From assembly GCA_964465145.1 (NCBI GenBank), contig CAYXJR010000027.1:1-50558 (forward strand): a stretch of 50,558 nt of DNA, read 5' to 3'. Position numbers and translations under genes: made by a program. This document shows positions 37,601-45,788 of the stretch, piece after piece. The notes under the pieces are model-generated. The model ran no database searches. It had not been told where the DNA came from and was given only the letters and a program-made list of their open reading frames with translations. Numbering within the stretch: the first letter of the stretch is position 1; every line of letters begins with the position of its first letter. Source of the DNA: JAUVKA01 sp964465145 (GTDB lineage Bacteria > Bacteroidota > Bacteroidia > Bacteroidales > UBA12481).

Positions 37601-37844
37601 CATATACCATACCCTTGAGAGCAACATTCACCCCTGGAAGAGGGGCTCCATTTTCATCAGTTACAGTACCAGTTATTGTACGTGCATCCTGATTAACCAA
37701 AGAAAAGGAACTTGTAGCATAAATACTTGTCGATAAGACCAGCATAAGAACTACATAAATTCGCATTGCTTTTACGTTCTTTGTCGACCGGAACCCAGAT
37801 AATCCCGACAACAGTGATCCAATACTTTTTTTAATAATTTCCAT
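34692..37844 (-). CDS. SusC/RagA-family TonB-dependent outer membrane transporter
   Basis: 1050 residues from the ATG at 37844 (MEIIKKSIG); a TTG seven codons upstream is less likely. After an N-terminal hydrophobic segment (MRIYVVLMLVLSTSIYA) comes the carboxypeptidase-D-regulatory-like domain (ITGTVTDENGAPLPGVNVAL), then the plug with VVVIGYGTKRKATVTGA and VLKDASAAIYGSRAANGVIL, then a large beta-barrel ending GVYYPATRVFNLGVKLSF. It imports glycan fragments across the outer membrane using TonB energy. The long N-terminus ahead of the hydrophobic segment is common for SusC proteins controlled by hybrid two-component systems. SusD follows 30 bases later, and the regulator gene precedes it on the same strand. 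Confidence 0.95.
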   Translation of the reverse strand: MEIIKKSIGSLLSGLSGFRSTKNVKAMRIYVVLMLVLSTSIYATSSFSLVNQDARTITGTVTDENGAPLPGVNVALKGMVYAGTITDGNGKYSIEVSDENAVLAFSFVGYVTQEVAVLNKQVINVQLVPTIEQLDQVVVIGYGTKRKATVTGAIATTSGAELQKAATTNIVKALTGQMTGVIVNTRSSAPGAETMDINIRGKGSWRSGSPLIIIDGIANRDGFERLDPNDIESISVLKDASAAIYGSRAANGVILVNTKRGSMGKPTIEYTGDFGITQPVRVPEMARSFQYAQYYTEAKRNGYIFTDQEIENYRLGSNPNLFPNYDLSDYIIQNAAPETKHSLALSGGNEAVKYYVSGNYRFQDSFFKDGIDNFNSFGILSNIDAKVSDNFSLAFNLSGRRDDLNRAVGSGFTQAGGNIDVGWFESYFNDPTKPIFYENGLPAAIYENNTVERIKGAGGHRNQGNYTLNSQMTARWDLPFILDGLFLEGTGAYDFLNTRTKEFSKSYDVYAYDNSTGDYVNLNVNPVMSRGLYDYYFNSHKYTLNGKLGYNTSFGDHTINTFVAYEQYSFDTEWLSATRSSFLSANIPFMFAGDPNTQVNDGSGSEFAYRNVFGRFAYNYKEKYMLDFTMRRDESLKFPQDNRVGWFPGVSAGWRISEESFIKDNISGIDNLKLRASWGQMGSDNVMAYQYLATASLQDTWGSMVFGTNPAVISTLYFSGTPNPFIQWEVANTSNLGLEGSFLNSLVGFELELFRSNRSNILSPRNASVPYYAGMTLPDENIGEATNQGIEIMVWHRKRIGDISYKLSGNFTYLKNEIVFMDESPNVPDYQKREGHPIDSWLLYQTDGIFNTQEEFDATEAKRGGAQLGDIKYVDVNEDGAIDNLDMVRVYDSPMPRTLFGLNIDLQYKNFSLSMMWQGQAGAKTYINPAMRNGDINVPLWMYEGRWTPDNPDAELPRAFYHRTETYNTLESDFWLFDASFLRLRNLELSYNVPKPLLDNIFIERARIYVSGFNLLLFDKIKNYDPEVVNNLGVYYPATRVFNLGVKLSF

Positions 37845-38039
37845 AGATTTTGGTTTAAGTATCAATTCCTAAAATCGAACTGAGTTTTATCTGTCTAAAA
37901 TTAGGAGTCGGATATGAGACGCCAAGGACCAAATAATTCAAAAGAGAACAGATTTGTGCCCATTGGATACAAATCGGTCAAAAATGAACAGAAAATGATC
38001 AGCCGCTGGAAAATTCCGGAGGGGAGAAATAATTTGTGA

Positions 38040-41000
38040 CTAATTATCCTCAAATTTTTCCTGATACTCTTTGGGGGACAAACCAAACTCTTTTTTGAAG
38101 CAGCGAGCAAAATATGATCGATTGTTGAAACCCACCTTGTAAAGGATTTCTGAAACCGTTGTTTTTTCCTTTATCAGAAGTTGAGCAGCTACTTTGAGCC
38201 TTATTGATCTTATGAATTCATTGGGGCCCAGGCTGGTGAGATTTTTCAATTTTCGATAAAGCTGTGAACGGCTAAAGCCCAGTGTATTACATAAATCTTC
38301 AACCTCTAAATCCTCATTTGAAAGATTTTTTTCGACAAAGGCAATGGCTTTGCTAAGGATCTTCTCATCCCTGGAGGTTACTGTTACCTCACCAGGCTGG
38401 ACATTTATAGTTTTACTAAAAAGCTGGCGTAATTTGGCCCGTGACTCTAAAAGGTTATTAACAGTAGCATCCAGAAACCGGAAACTGAATGGTTTCAATA
38501 TATATGAATCAGCACCTGTCTCAATGCCCTCTATCCTGTGATTGGGATCTGTATCGGCTGTCAAAAGGATCACCGGGGTATGGCTAATCTGGATATTCTC
38601 CCTCAATTCCTTGCAGAACTGCATACCATCCATAATTGGCATCATAACATCACATATCACTATATCCGGAAAAAATTGCACGGTCATTTTTAACGCCTTT
38701 TCTCCGTCTCCGGCTTCTATAATTCGATGATTTTCACTGAAATGATCTTTCAGGACCTTGCGAAGTTCAACATTGTCCTCCACGATTAAAATAAGGGATG
38801 ATGATTTATTTTGTTTTAAAGGAGCATATTGAGCCTCTTTTTCATTACCCGCATCAAGCTCGATTAGAGAATCGAATTCAGGATCAGTAAATATGCTTCC
38901 TAACAATTTTTCATCTGCCCAGCCATCAGAATTGCTCTTAGCAGAAATATTATCATTAAAATTGTCCGATCCTTTTGGAATCCTGACCTGGAAGAGGCTG
39001 CCCTTACCAATGGTACTTGACACACAAATCTGTCCTTTGTGAATAAGCACAAATTCTTTTACAAGGGATAATCCAATTCCTGTTCCCTGTTTGTGGTGTG
39101 AAGTCTCATCCTGAATCTGATAAAATCGGTCAAAAATTACTTGTAGCTTATCAGCCGCTATACCCATTCCCGAATCTCTAATACTTATTTCCAAATAGTC
39201 TACAGGCAAATTTCCGATGCAATATGAATTATCGAATTCATTTTCATCATCCGGATTAACTGGGTCATCGTGCACAATTATCGAGATCACACCATAATCC
39301 TGGGTATATTTAAAAGCGTTTGATAATAAATTAAATAATATCTTTTCGAATTTCTCATAATCGAACCAAACCAATAATTTCTTGTCTGGCTGAGAACAGA
39401 CATAATCAATATGGTGATCAGCGGCATAATTCTCGAAGAAAGAATACACTTCCTTTATAACATCGTGAAAATTACCTGCTGCCGGATTAAAGGCCAGTTT
39501 CCCTGTTTCTATTTTTCTAAAATCCATCAATTCATTTACAAGGTAAAGCAGCCGTTTTGCATTTTTATTAATCATGAACAGTTGCTGTGATAGACTAATA
39601 TTGTTTTTACTGGATTCAATAAGCCTCTCCAGCGGTGCTATGATCAAGGTTAATGGAGTCCTGAATTCATGTGAAATACTGGTGAAGAATTTTAGTTTCA
39701 ATTGGTTTACTTCCTCGCCCTTCTCCCTTTTCATTTTTTCAAGTTCAAGTTCATATTTCATTTTTACCCTTGCAGAAGTAATCTTGCGGGTATAATAAAA
39801 TGTCAAAATTATTAGTATCGAATAAATCAGATATGCCCACCAGGACCTCCAGAAGGGCGGCAATATCCTTATTTGCAGTTCTCTTCCGGTATAATTCCAA
39901 TAACCATCATTATTGGCAGCATTGACCTTAAATGTAAAATGACCGGAAGGGATATTGTAGAATCTGGCTACATGAGAGTTATAATCTGTATAAATCCATG
40001 AATTATGATAACCTTCAAGCATGAAGCGATAGCTATTCTGCTCCGGCAAAAAATGGCTTAATCCTGAAAACTCAATGGAAAAAGTGTTCCACTGATGGGG
40101 CAGCCTGATCTTATCCAGATAATTAATGGATTTCGGTAAATGCAGTCTGGCGGCTTCTTTTTCACTCAGCCCTATTGATTTATTGGCAATCTGAAAATCC
40201 GTAATAACAACTGGTGGCTCAACAGTATTCTCCGTGAGATTTGAAGGCATGAATGAAATAAGGCCCCTGTTACTGCCAAAGCAAATCATTCCGTTCTTAC
40301 ATCTGTGACCAGCACCCCAGTTAAAATCATTTTTACTCGCTTCCCCTGGTATAATATAACTCTTAATTTCTGAGGTTTTCAAATTTAATCGATTAATGCC
40401 CAGCTCGGTACCTATCCAAATATTTCCCTCCTGATCACTTACTAATTTACCGATATTCCGATTCGACAAGCCATCTTCAACACCGAATTTCCGGAAGATC
40501 CCTGTAGCAGGAGTAAATTTATTCAAGCCAATGTGGGTTCCAATCCAGATATTGCCTTCCCCATCTGCCAGCAGGGAACGTATACTATTATTACTTACAG
40601 AATGTCCCTCAAGTCCTCCCGACTTATAAGACCGGTCATATTTCCAACCAAAATCAGAAGAGTCCTTGATAATTTTAATCAATCCATTGTTAAGTGTTCC
40701 CAGCCACAAAACTTCCTCTGGAAATTCAGCAAAACACAAGACGGTTGTTTGTTCAGATTTAAGCCCGCCCTCTAGTTCGCTTATAAACGGCATGAATTTG
40801 CAATTATTCCTCAATCCATTATTATCCAAAACCAGCTTCATCAATCCTCTGTCAGTTCCGATAAGCTTTTCACCACCTGAGGTTTCAAAAAAAGACATTA
40901 TTGACACACCGTCTTCCGAGCCGTCCTCTTCAACATGGCATGAAAAATGCTCGAAAGTCTGTTTATCTGGAAGCAGCCTGTTTAAGCCTGCCTGGTAAGT

Positions 41001-42359
41001 ACCTATCCAGAGGTTATTCTGCTTATCCTCGTATATGCATTGAATCAGATTGCCACTTATGCTTTTGCTATTTTCAGGATCATGTGTGTAATGTTTAAAT
41101 TCATTCCTTATCTGCGCGTTGTGGGTTGAAGTGGTGTAGTTAACGCCTCCACCCCAGGTGCCCACCCATATTCCATCTAAATGATCTTCAAATATTACTG
41201 TTACATCATTGTTATTCAAAGAATTTGGTTCTGATTCATTCTTAATGATCAGATGGATATTATTAATACTAGAGTAATACTTTTTTATACCATTCCCTAA
41301 AGTGCCAATCCAAAGGAATCCGGTTTCATCCTCACAAAGAACCTTTGAGCTTTCATCAATTTCTATTTCAACATTTTGGGATTCAAAAACCACTTCTCTG
41401 AAAATGACCTTCCCGGTTGGATCATCAAAATTCAAAACCTCATAAAGACTGCCAACGTAGGTGCCCATCCAGATCGAACCGCTATGGTCATATTCAAGAT
41501 CATATATAAAATTGCTGTTAAGACCTTTTTCTATATCGGTATTGAATGTTTTAATCCTTCCCGAGCCTCGGTATAAAATATTTAATCCGCCACCCCAGGT
41601 TCCTATAATCAGGTTACCATTGGCACTTTCAAGCAAGCAGGAGATATGGTTATGACTTATTCCATTTTTTGGCCAATTTGTTGAATTGAAAGCTTCCTTT
41701 TTATCAATCCTTTCATCAATAAGAAACAACCCATTTTTCATGGTACCCAGCCACATTAGGCCCAGATGATCGATCAACAGAGTTGTTACGTTATATGATT
41801 CCAGTAGTCTTTTGGATAGTGAAACCTGAAGGTTACCATCATCTTCGGAAGGATTAATCAAGAACTCAAATACACCCTTTGAAGTAGCCAAATATACTTT
41901 CCCGCCCTGACCGGTAATGTAATTAATGGATAGCTCCTGGAAACCGGGAACTTCTGCCAATAAGGTATCCATGCTGATAAATACTTCCTTTTCAGGATTA
42001 TATCTATAAAGAACGTTTTTATCTGTACCAATCCAGATATAGCCGTAAATATCTTCATAAAGGCCTGATATCATGGAATTACTCAAACTGGAGCCGTCGT
42101 CGATACTTGCACCAATCTCATCAAATTTATACCCGTCATACCGGCACAATCCCATGTCCGTACCAACCCAAAAGAAACCATTCCTATCTTTAATGATTCT
42201 TTTAATTCGATTATGAACCAGACCGTCTTTAATGTTCAAATGTTGAACATTACTGTACTCTTGCTGTGGGAAACACTGAGTAGTGATTGATATTAAAACT
42301 AAGGTTGAGACAGCAAAAACAACAAAATAACATTGCCTGGAATTGAAAAAACATTTCAT
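38040..42359 (-). CDS. Hybrid two-component system sensor histidine kinase/response regulator
   Basis: 1439 residues. Order: signal peptide (about 1-33); two blocks of beta-propeller repeats (many copies of the type GLPxGxIWIGT, roughly 40-760) that bind oligosaccharides in the periplasm; a Y_Y_Y domain (about 770-830); one membrane helix (near 845-860); a dimerisation/phosphoacceptor domain with His897 in SISHEFRTPLTL; an ATPase with LFNLLSNAFKYT, DSGMGIAADK and GTGIGLSLVKE; a receiver with Asp1237 in CDVMMPIMDG; and a C-terminal AraC-type helix-turn-helix (GFNNRSYFARCFKKEFGLSP). All key residues are present. It should sense a glycan breakdown product and activate the adjacent SusCD operon and other genes here. 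Confidence 0.95.
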   Translation of the reverse strand: MKCFFNSRQCYFVVFAVSTLVLISITTQCFPQQEYSNVQHLNIKDGLVHNRIKRIIKDRNGFFWVGTDMGLCRYDGYKFDEIGASIDDGSSLSNSMISGLYEDIYGYIWIGTDKNVLYRYNPEKEVFISMDTLLAEVPGFQELSINYITGQGGKVYLATSKGVFEFLINPSEDDGNLQVSLSKRLLESYNVTTLLIDHLGLMWLGTMKNGLFLIDERIDKKEAFNSTNWPKNGISHNHISCLLESANGNLIIGTWGGGLNILYRGSGRIKTFNTDIEKGLNSNFIYDLEYDHSGSIWMGTYVGSLYEVLNFDDPTGKVIFREVVFESQNVEIEIDESSKVLCEDETGFLWIGTLGNGIKKYYSSINNIHLIIKNESEPNSLNNNDVTVIFEDHLDGIWVGTWGGGVNYTTSTHNAQIRNEFKHYTHDPENSKSISGNLIQCIYEDKQNNLWIGTYQAGLNRLLPDKQTFEHFSCHVEEDGSEDGVSIMSFFETSGGEKLIGTDRGLMKLVLDNNGLRNNCKFMPFISELEGGLKSEQTTVLCFAEFPEEVLWLGTLNNGLIKIIKDSSDFGWKYDRSYKSGGLEGHSVSNNSIRSLLADGEGNIWIGTHIGLNKFTPATGIFRKFGVEDGLSNRNIGKLVSDQEGNIWIGTELGINRLNLKTSEIKSYIIPGEASKNDFNWGAGHRCKNGMICFGSNRGLISFMPSNLTENTVEPPVVITDFQIANKSIGLSEKEAARLHLPKSINYLDKIRLPHQWNTFSIEFSGLSHFLPEQNSYRFMLEGYHNSWIYTDYNSHVARFYNIPSGHFTFKVNAANNDGYWNYTGRELQIRILPPFWRSWWAYLIYSILIILTFYYTRKITSARVKMKYELELEKMKREKGEEVNQLKLKFFTSISHEFRTPLTLIIAPLERLIESSKNNISLSQQLFMINKNAKRLLYLVNELMDFRKIETGKLAFNPAAGNFHDVIKEVYSFFENYAADHHIDYVCSQPDKKLLVWFDYEKFEKILFNLLSNAFKYTQDYGVISIIVHDDPVNPDDENEFDNSYCIGNLPVDYLEISIRDSGMGIAADKLQVIFDRFYQIQDETSHHKQGTGIGLSLVKEFVLIHKGQICVSSTIGKGSLFQVRIPKGSDNFNDNISAKSNSDGWADEKLLGSIFTDPEFDSLIELDAGNEKEAQYAPLKQNKSSSLILIVEDNVELRKVLKDHFSENHRIIEAGDGEKALKMTVQFFPDIVICDVMMPIMDGMQFCKELRENIQISHTPVILLTADTDPNHRIEGIETGADSYILKPFSFRFLDATVNNLLESRAKLRQLFSKTINVQPGEVTVTSRDEKILSKAIAFVEKNLSNEDLEVEDLCNTLGFSRSQLYRKLKNLTSLGPNEFIRSIRLKVAAQLLIKEKTTVSEILYKVGFNNRSYFARCFKKEFGLSPKEYQEKFEDN

Positions 42360-42480
42360 TTTTTTAAGACCTTAGATATCGAAGCAGAACTTTATCCACT
42401 GGTTCAATAAATATACTGGAAAAAACAATGTACCCTCAACTATTCTATTGGCAAATTGACACAATATAAAAAACTTTAAC

Positions 42481-43875
42481 TTGCTGTCAAAAATAATTAT
42501 ACTCAATATACTGATTATAAGCTTTTTATTATTTATCCATTCCTGCAGCAAAAGCATCAACGATCCCACCATCATCCTGATCAACATCGACGACATGGGT
42601 TGGAGAGATGTTGGATTCACGGGTTCGGAGTATTATGAAACTCCTAATATCGATAATCTGGCTGCTGCCGGGATGGTGTTCACATAGGCATATGCGGCTG
42701 CCAGTAATTGTTCTCCCAGCAGAGCATGTATGATGAGCGGACAATGGACTCCCCGACATGGGATTTATACGGTTAACAATTCAGACAGGGGAAAAAGCAA
42801 AAACAGGAAGCTCATCCCGACAACCAATAATACGGTATTGCCCGATGAGTTTTACACTCTGGTTGAAGCACTTAAAGATCATAGCTACAAAACTTGCCAT
42901 GCAGGTAAATCGCATCTTTCTAAGAATCCTGTAACACAAGGTTTTGATGTGAATATTGGAGGTAGTGATGCGGGCAATCCAGGCAGTTATTATCCTACAT
43001 ATAAGAGGGTTAACCTGGAAGCACCCTCAGAAGATTATTATCTGACCAATCTGATCATGGATAAAACAATTGAATTTCTAAACTCCATTCAGCAGGAGAA
43101 ATTCTTTTTGTATTACGCTCCTTATGCAGTACACACACCAATTCAACCTGTTAAATCCCTGCTGGACAAGTATAAATCAAAGCCAGCTTGGAACGGCCAA
43201 GATAATTTCAAGTTCGCTACAATGGTGGAAAATCTGGATTCCCAGATTGGCAGATTAATGAACACCCTGGAGGAAAATGGCAAACTGGATAATACATTGA
43301 TCATTTTCACCTCTGATAATGGGGGTCTTTTACCAATCACCAAGCAAAAGCCTCTCAGAGCAGGTAAAGGATCCTATTATGAGGGTGGAATCAGAGAACC
43401 CATGTTCGTTTGGTGGCCTGATAAGATAAAAGCTGATAGCAGGAGCAATGTTCCTGTAACCAATCTTGACTTCTATCCCACCTTGTTGGAAATATTGGGT
43501 ATTCAAAAACCTGAAGGACTTGTTCTGGATGGAAAAAGTATTCAGCCAGTTTTGGAAGGTAAAGAGTTCCCTGAAAGACCATTATTCTGGCATTTCCCTA
43601 TTTATCTTGAAAACGGTAATAAAGAATCCCAGGATCCAGTCTTCAGGACCCGTCCCGGATCTGCTGTTCGGCTAGGAGACTGGAAACTTATAGAATATTT
43701 CGAGAATGGCGATCTGGAACTTTATAATCTTAAGGATGATATTGGCGAAACCACGAACCTGGCAGAACAGAACCATCAAAAACTTAAGGAGCTCCTTAAA
43801 ATTCTGAACGAATGGAGGTTATCGACCAATGCTCCGGTACCCAAAGATCTAAATCCGGAATTTGGGGATATGTAG
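42481..43875 (+). pseudogene. Sulfatase interrupted by an in-frame TAG
   Basis: One reading frame of 465 codons, including its stop, contains a single internal TAG at 42685-42687. Before it: lipobox FIHSC with Cys22, Asp37-Asp38 in INIDDMGWRDVG, and DNLAAAGMVFT. After it the frame continues at once with AYAAASNCSPSRACMMSGQW, the formylglycine motif with Cys77, and then the rest of a normal arylsulfatase (CHAGKSHLSKNP, IIFTSDNGGLLP, RPLFWHFPIYL). A C-to-T change of a Gln codon (FTQAYA) would explain the TAG. No ATG fits the 5' end; TTG at 42481 is the best start. The gene runs divergently from the regulator 121 bases away, on the opposite strand to all its neighbours. Probably inactive, unless suppressed or restarted at Met84. 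Confidence 0.88.
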
Positions 43876-43889
43876 AGACAGAATACATT

Positions 43890-43929
43890 AAAGGAACAGG
43901 CGGTGTACCGCCTGTTCCTTGAGTTTGGC
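43890..43929 (+). repeat. Left terminal repeat with 30-base palindrome
   Basis: The repeat consists of A, a 14-base arm AAGGAACAGGCGGT, the centre GT, the matching arm ACCGCCTGTTCCTT, and GAGTTTGGC. The palindrome alone would form a 14-bp hairpin. The transposase stop codon begins at the inner edge. Confidence 0.85.
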
Positions 43930-45356
43930 TAATTTCTCATGTAGAACATTGCAGATTTAAAGGGGTTGGCGACATTTCTCAGGCTTCGAGTTTTCAATTC
44001 CTGATTCACGAAGCCTGAGAAATTCATTCCTATTGCTTTTGCCCATGCCTGGGCCTTCAGGTTATTAATTAAATCTCCGGTTGAGTGGCGCTTCCCTTCC
44101 TTTTTCTGATACCATTTTGGTCGAGGCAGCATTGTTTGGTTTGATGTTTTTAGAGATCGGTAAGCGGCTAGGTGTAGCAGTGCGTAAATAGCAGATATAT
44201 ATGCTGGGACTCGTTCTGAAGACTGCGGGTTTCTGACCTGTGCCTGCCCACAACCCATTAAAGTCTTTTCTTCCCGGAAGTTGACTTCGATTTCCCATCG
44301 CCATAAATATGATGGCAAAAGCTTGTTGATGTCCAGGTTATTGTCAGTGCAAATAAGATAAGCGGGATCACGATAGAGTACTTTGGATGATTTGTTGAGT
44401 CTGTAACCTAATGGTCTTATTACCACAAGTTGCAACAGGTGCTTTTGTCCGGCTGACCTCCACAGGGTATCTTTAATCACTTTCACATTGAAGGTGTGTT
44501 CTTTGCCAGCTGCCCAGGCTTTAACTTCTTGCCAGGGATATTGATCAGATTGCCTGACTTGCTCTGGTGTTGGCAATCTGTCTCCATATACACGCCTTCT
44601 TCCTAAGGTGGCTTGTTTTTCGGGCACAGCATATAGCTTTGTGTCTTTCCTGATACGGCCTATCAGGGTAACACGCTCGGGTAATTTTTTAAGGACTTCT
44701 TCATTGGTGTAACTGCCGTCAACGCTGACAACAAGTTGCTTTTCAGCAACACCTTGTTTATCTAGTTCATTTCTAAGTAGATGAAGGCGCTCACTACCTT
44801 GTTTGCTTAATTTTAATTTTTGCTTTTGTTCCTTATAGTTTTTCCAATCCTGTTCACTACCTGTCTGGCGTGGCCTTTTTGCTGTCGGGCAGTGATGAAA
44901 ATCGATTGGTATGGCCCTGGATTGAGAACATCCCGGATGATCAGGGAGTGCCATCGAGATTTGCAGGAAACGCTGACCCCAAATGAAATTGACCTGAAAA
45001 GGTGGTCCCAATGGATCTCTTCGCCAAGCCGTACCGGGTATATGCCTGCCTGTTTTTTTCAATAAGGTATCATCCATATGAGCTACGATTATTTCCTGAG
45101 CCCCCAGTTCCTGTAATACACCAGAACGGGCTACCTCAAATAATTTTGAAGTGTCAACTCTTTGCTGACTAAACAACCGATATGCCGATGACCAATCCAT
45201 AAACTGTTGTCCGCTGGCAGTAAGCATACCTGTTAGCGTGTGTCGGCCCATGCAGGTAAGAGTGCCAAATGCAAGATCACGGCCAATCTTCCACGCTCTG
45301 TCATTATTGAAGGCACCAATACATTGATTTAATAGCAAATCAAACTCATCAATCAA
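43929..45356 (-). CDS. IS4-signature DDE transposase
   Basis: 475 residues. The catalytic residues are readable: Asp95 or Asp96 in AHMDDTLLKKTGR, Asp213 in VSVDGSYTN, and Glu357 in WEIEVNFREEK. Y350-x2-R353-x3-E357-x6-K364 is an exact match to the Y-R-E-K signature of IS4-type transposases. The IS701 branch, which shares this core and has AWRRDPLGPPF-like segments, is an alternative label. It cuts and rejoins the ends of the element. The start overlaps the end of the AbrB-like gene by four bases, which suggests coupled translation. The gene appears intact. Confidence 0.92.
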   Translation of the reverse strand: MIDEFDLLLNQCIGAFNNDRAWKIGRDLAFGTLTCMGRHTLTGMLTASGQQFMDWSSAYRLFSQQRVDTSKLFEVARSGVLQELGAQEIIVAHMDDTLLKKTGRHIPGTAWRRDPLGPPFQVNFIWGQRFLQISMALPDHPGCSQSRAIPIDFHHCPTAKRPRQTGSEQDWKNYKEQKQKLKLSKQGSERLHLLRNELDKQGVAEKQLVVSVDGSYTNEEVLKKLPERVTLIGRIRKDTKLYAVPEKQATLGRRRVYGDRLPTPEQVRQSDQYPWQEVKAWAAGKEHTFNVKVIKDTLWRSAGQKHLLQLVVIRPLGYRLNKSSKVLYRDPAYLICTDNNLDINKLLPSYLWRWEIEVNFREEKTLMGCGQAQVRNPQSSERVPAYISAIYALLHLAAYRSLKTSNQTMLPRPKWYQKKEGKRHSTGDLINNLKAQAWAKAIGMNFSGFVNQELKTRSLRNVANPFKSAMFYMRN

Positions 45357-45559
45357 GGATCCGTCCGAGGTTTTTTTTTCTCGGTACCCAAAACAGACTC
45401 GTCCCGTTTAAGAATCATTTTGTGCTTGTCTTCAATCATCCATTCAACTACCTCGCCACGTTCAAACTCCATGGCTTGAGCAATAGCTGAAGGAAAATTA
45501 ATGTACCACTGCTCGCTTTTAGCTCTTTTAATGAGCTGAATTTTGGTAGGATATCCCAT
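45353..45559 (-). CDS. AbrB/SpoVT-like DNA-binding protein, IS accessory gene
   Basis: 68 residues. Residues 5-50 (IQLIKRAKSEQWYINFPSAI, then GEVVEWMIEDKHKMILKR) have the pattern of the AbrB/MazE swapped-hairpin DNA-binding domain. The rest is a short charged tail. I have seen very similar small proteins directly upstream of this type of transposase, so it is probably a regulator or partner of transposition rather than an antitoxin; no toxin gene is present. The ATGA overlap with the transposase couples the two. Three TAACTAG motifs upstream are candidate binding sites. Confidence 0.8.
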   Translation of the reverse strand: MGYPTKIQLIKRAKSEQWYINFPSAIAQAMEFERGEVVEWMIEDKHKMILKRDESVLGTEKKKPRTDP

Positions 45560-45578
45560 AGCTAAGAATTTTAATTAA

Positions 45579-45678
45579 TAACTAGTCATATAACTAGATA
45601 CAAATCTAACAAAAAAAAGCAATCAGAGTGATCTAATTGCCCATTATTTTAAAGAAATCTTGTAGCTTTATCTAGTTA
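45579..45678 (-). promoter_or_regulatory. IS promoter region with three TAACTAG motifs
   Basis: taactagt (45579-45586) and taactagata (45591-45600) are direct copies 12 bases apart, and tatctagtta (45669-45678) is an exact inverted copy of the second. All lie upstream of the AbrB-like gene, inside the element. Repeated, symmetrical half sites in front of a DNA-binding gene suggest autoregulation. This is inference from position. Confidence 0.45.
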
Positions 45679-45681
45679 ACT

Positions 45682-45721
45682 GCCAAACTCAAGGAACAGG
45701 CGGTGTACCGCCTGTTCCTTT
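45682..45721 (-). repeat. Right terminal repeat with 30-base palindrome
   Basis: Inverted copy of 43890-43929. As inverted repeats the two match at 38 of 40 bases, the only differences being the two centre bases (GT against AC). Compared directly, the 30-base palindromes 43891-43920 and 45691-45720 are identical. So the palindrome could be read as a direct repeat, while GAGTTTGGC is clearly inverted. Confidence 0.85.
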
Positions 45722-45788
45722 GACACTGATCATAATGATCTTCAATTGTTACAATCTAAACAATTACTATGAATAAATTGTCAGTTAT

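Larger units (their letters stand above)
43890..45721. mobile_element. Complete insertion sequence with IS4-type transposase and AbrB-like partner
   Basis: 1832 bases bounded by 40-base inverted repeats (43890-43929 and 45682-45721), holding two overlapping minus-strand genes: an AbrB-like small gene and a DDE transposase. No target-site duplication is obvious in the bases outside the repeats. It has landed between the broken sulfatase and the second SusD gene. Both genes are intact, so the element may still move. Confidence 0.85.

Noticed and set aside
42685..42687. Recoding of TAG as an amino acid in this organism
   Set aside because: Other genes in the window end with TAG at the right place and no others contain internal TAG, so a simple nonsense mutation is more likely.
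45353..45559. Antitoxin of a toxin-antitoxin pair
   Set aside because: No toxin-like gene is adjacent; the overlap with the transposase and position inside the IS fit an accessory role.
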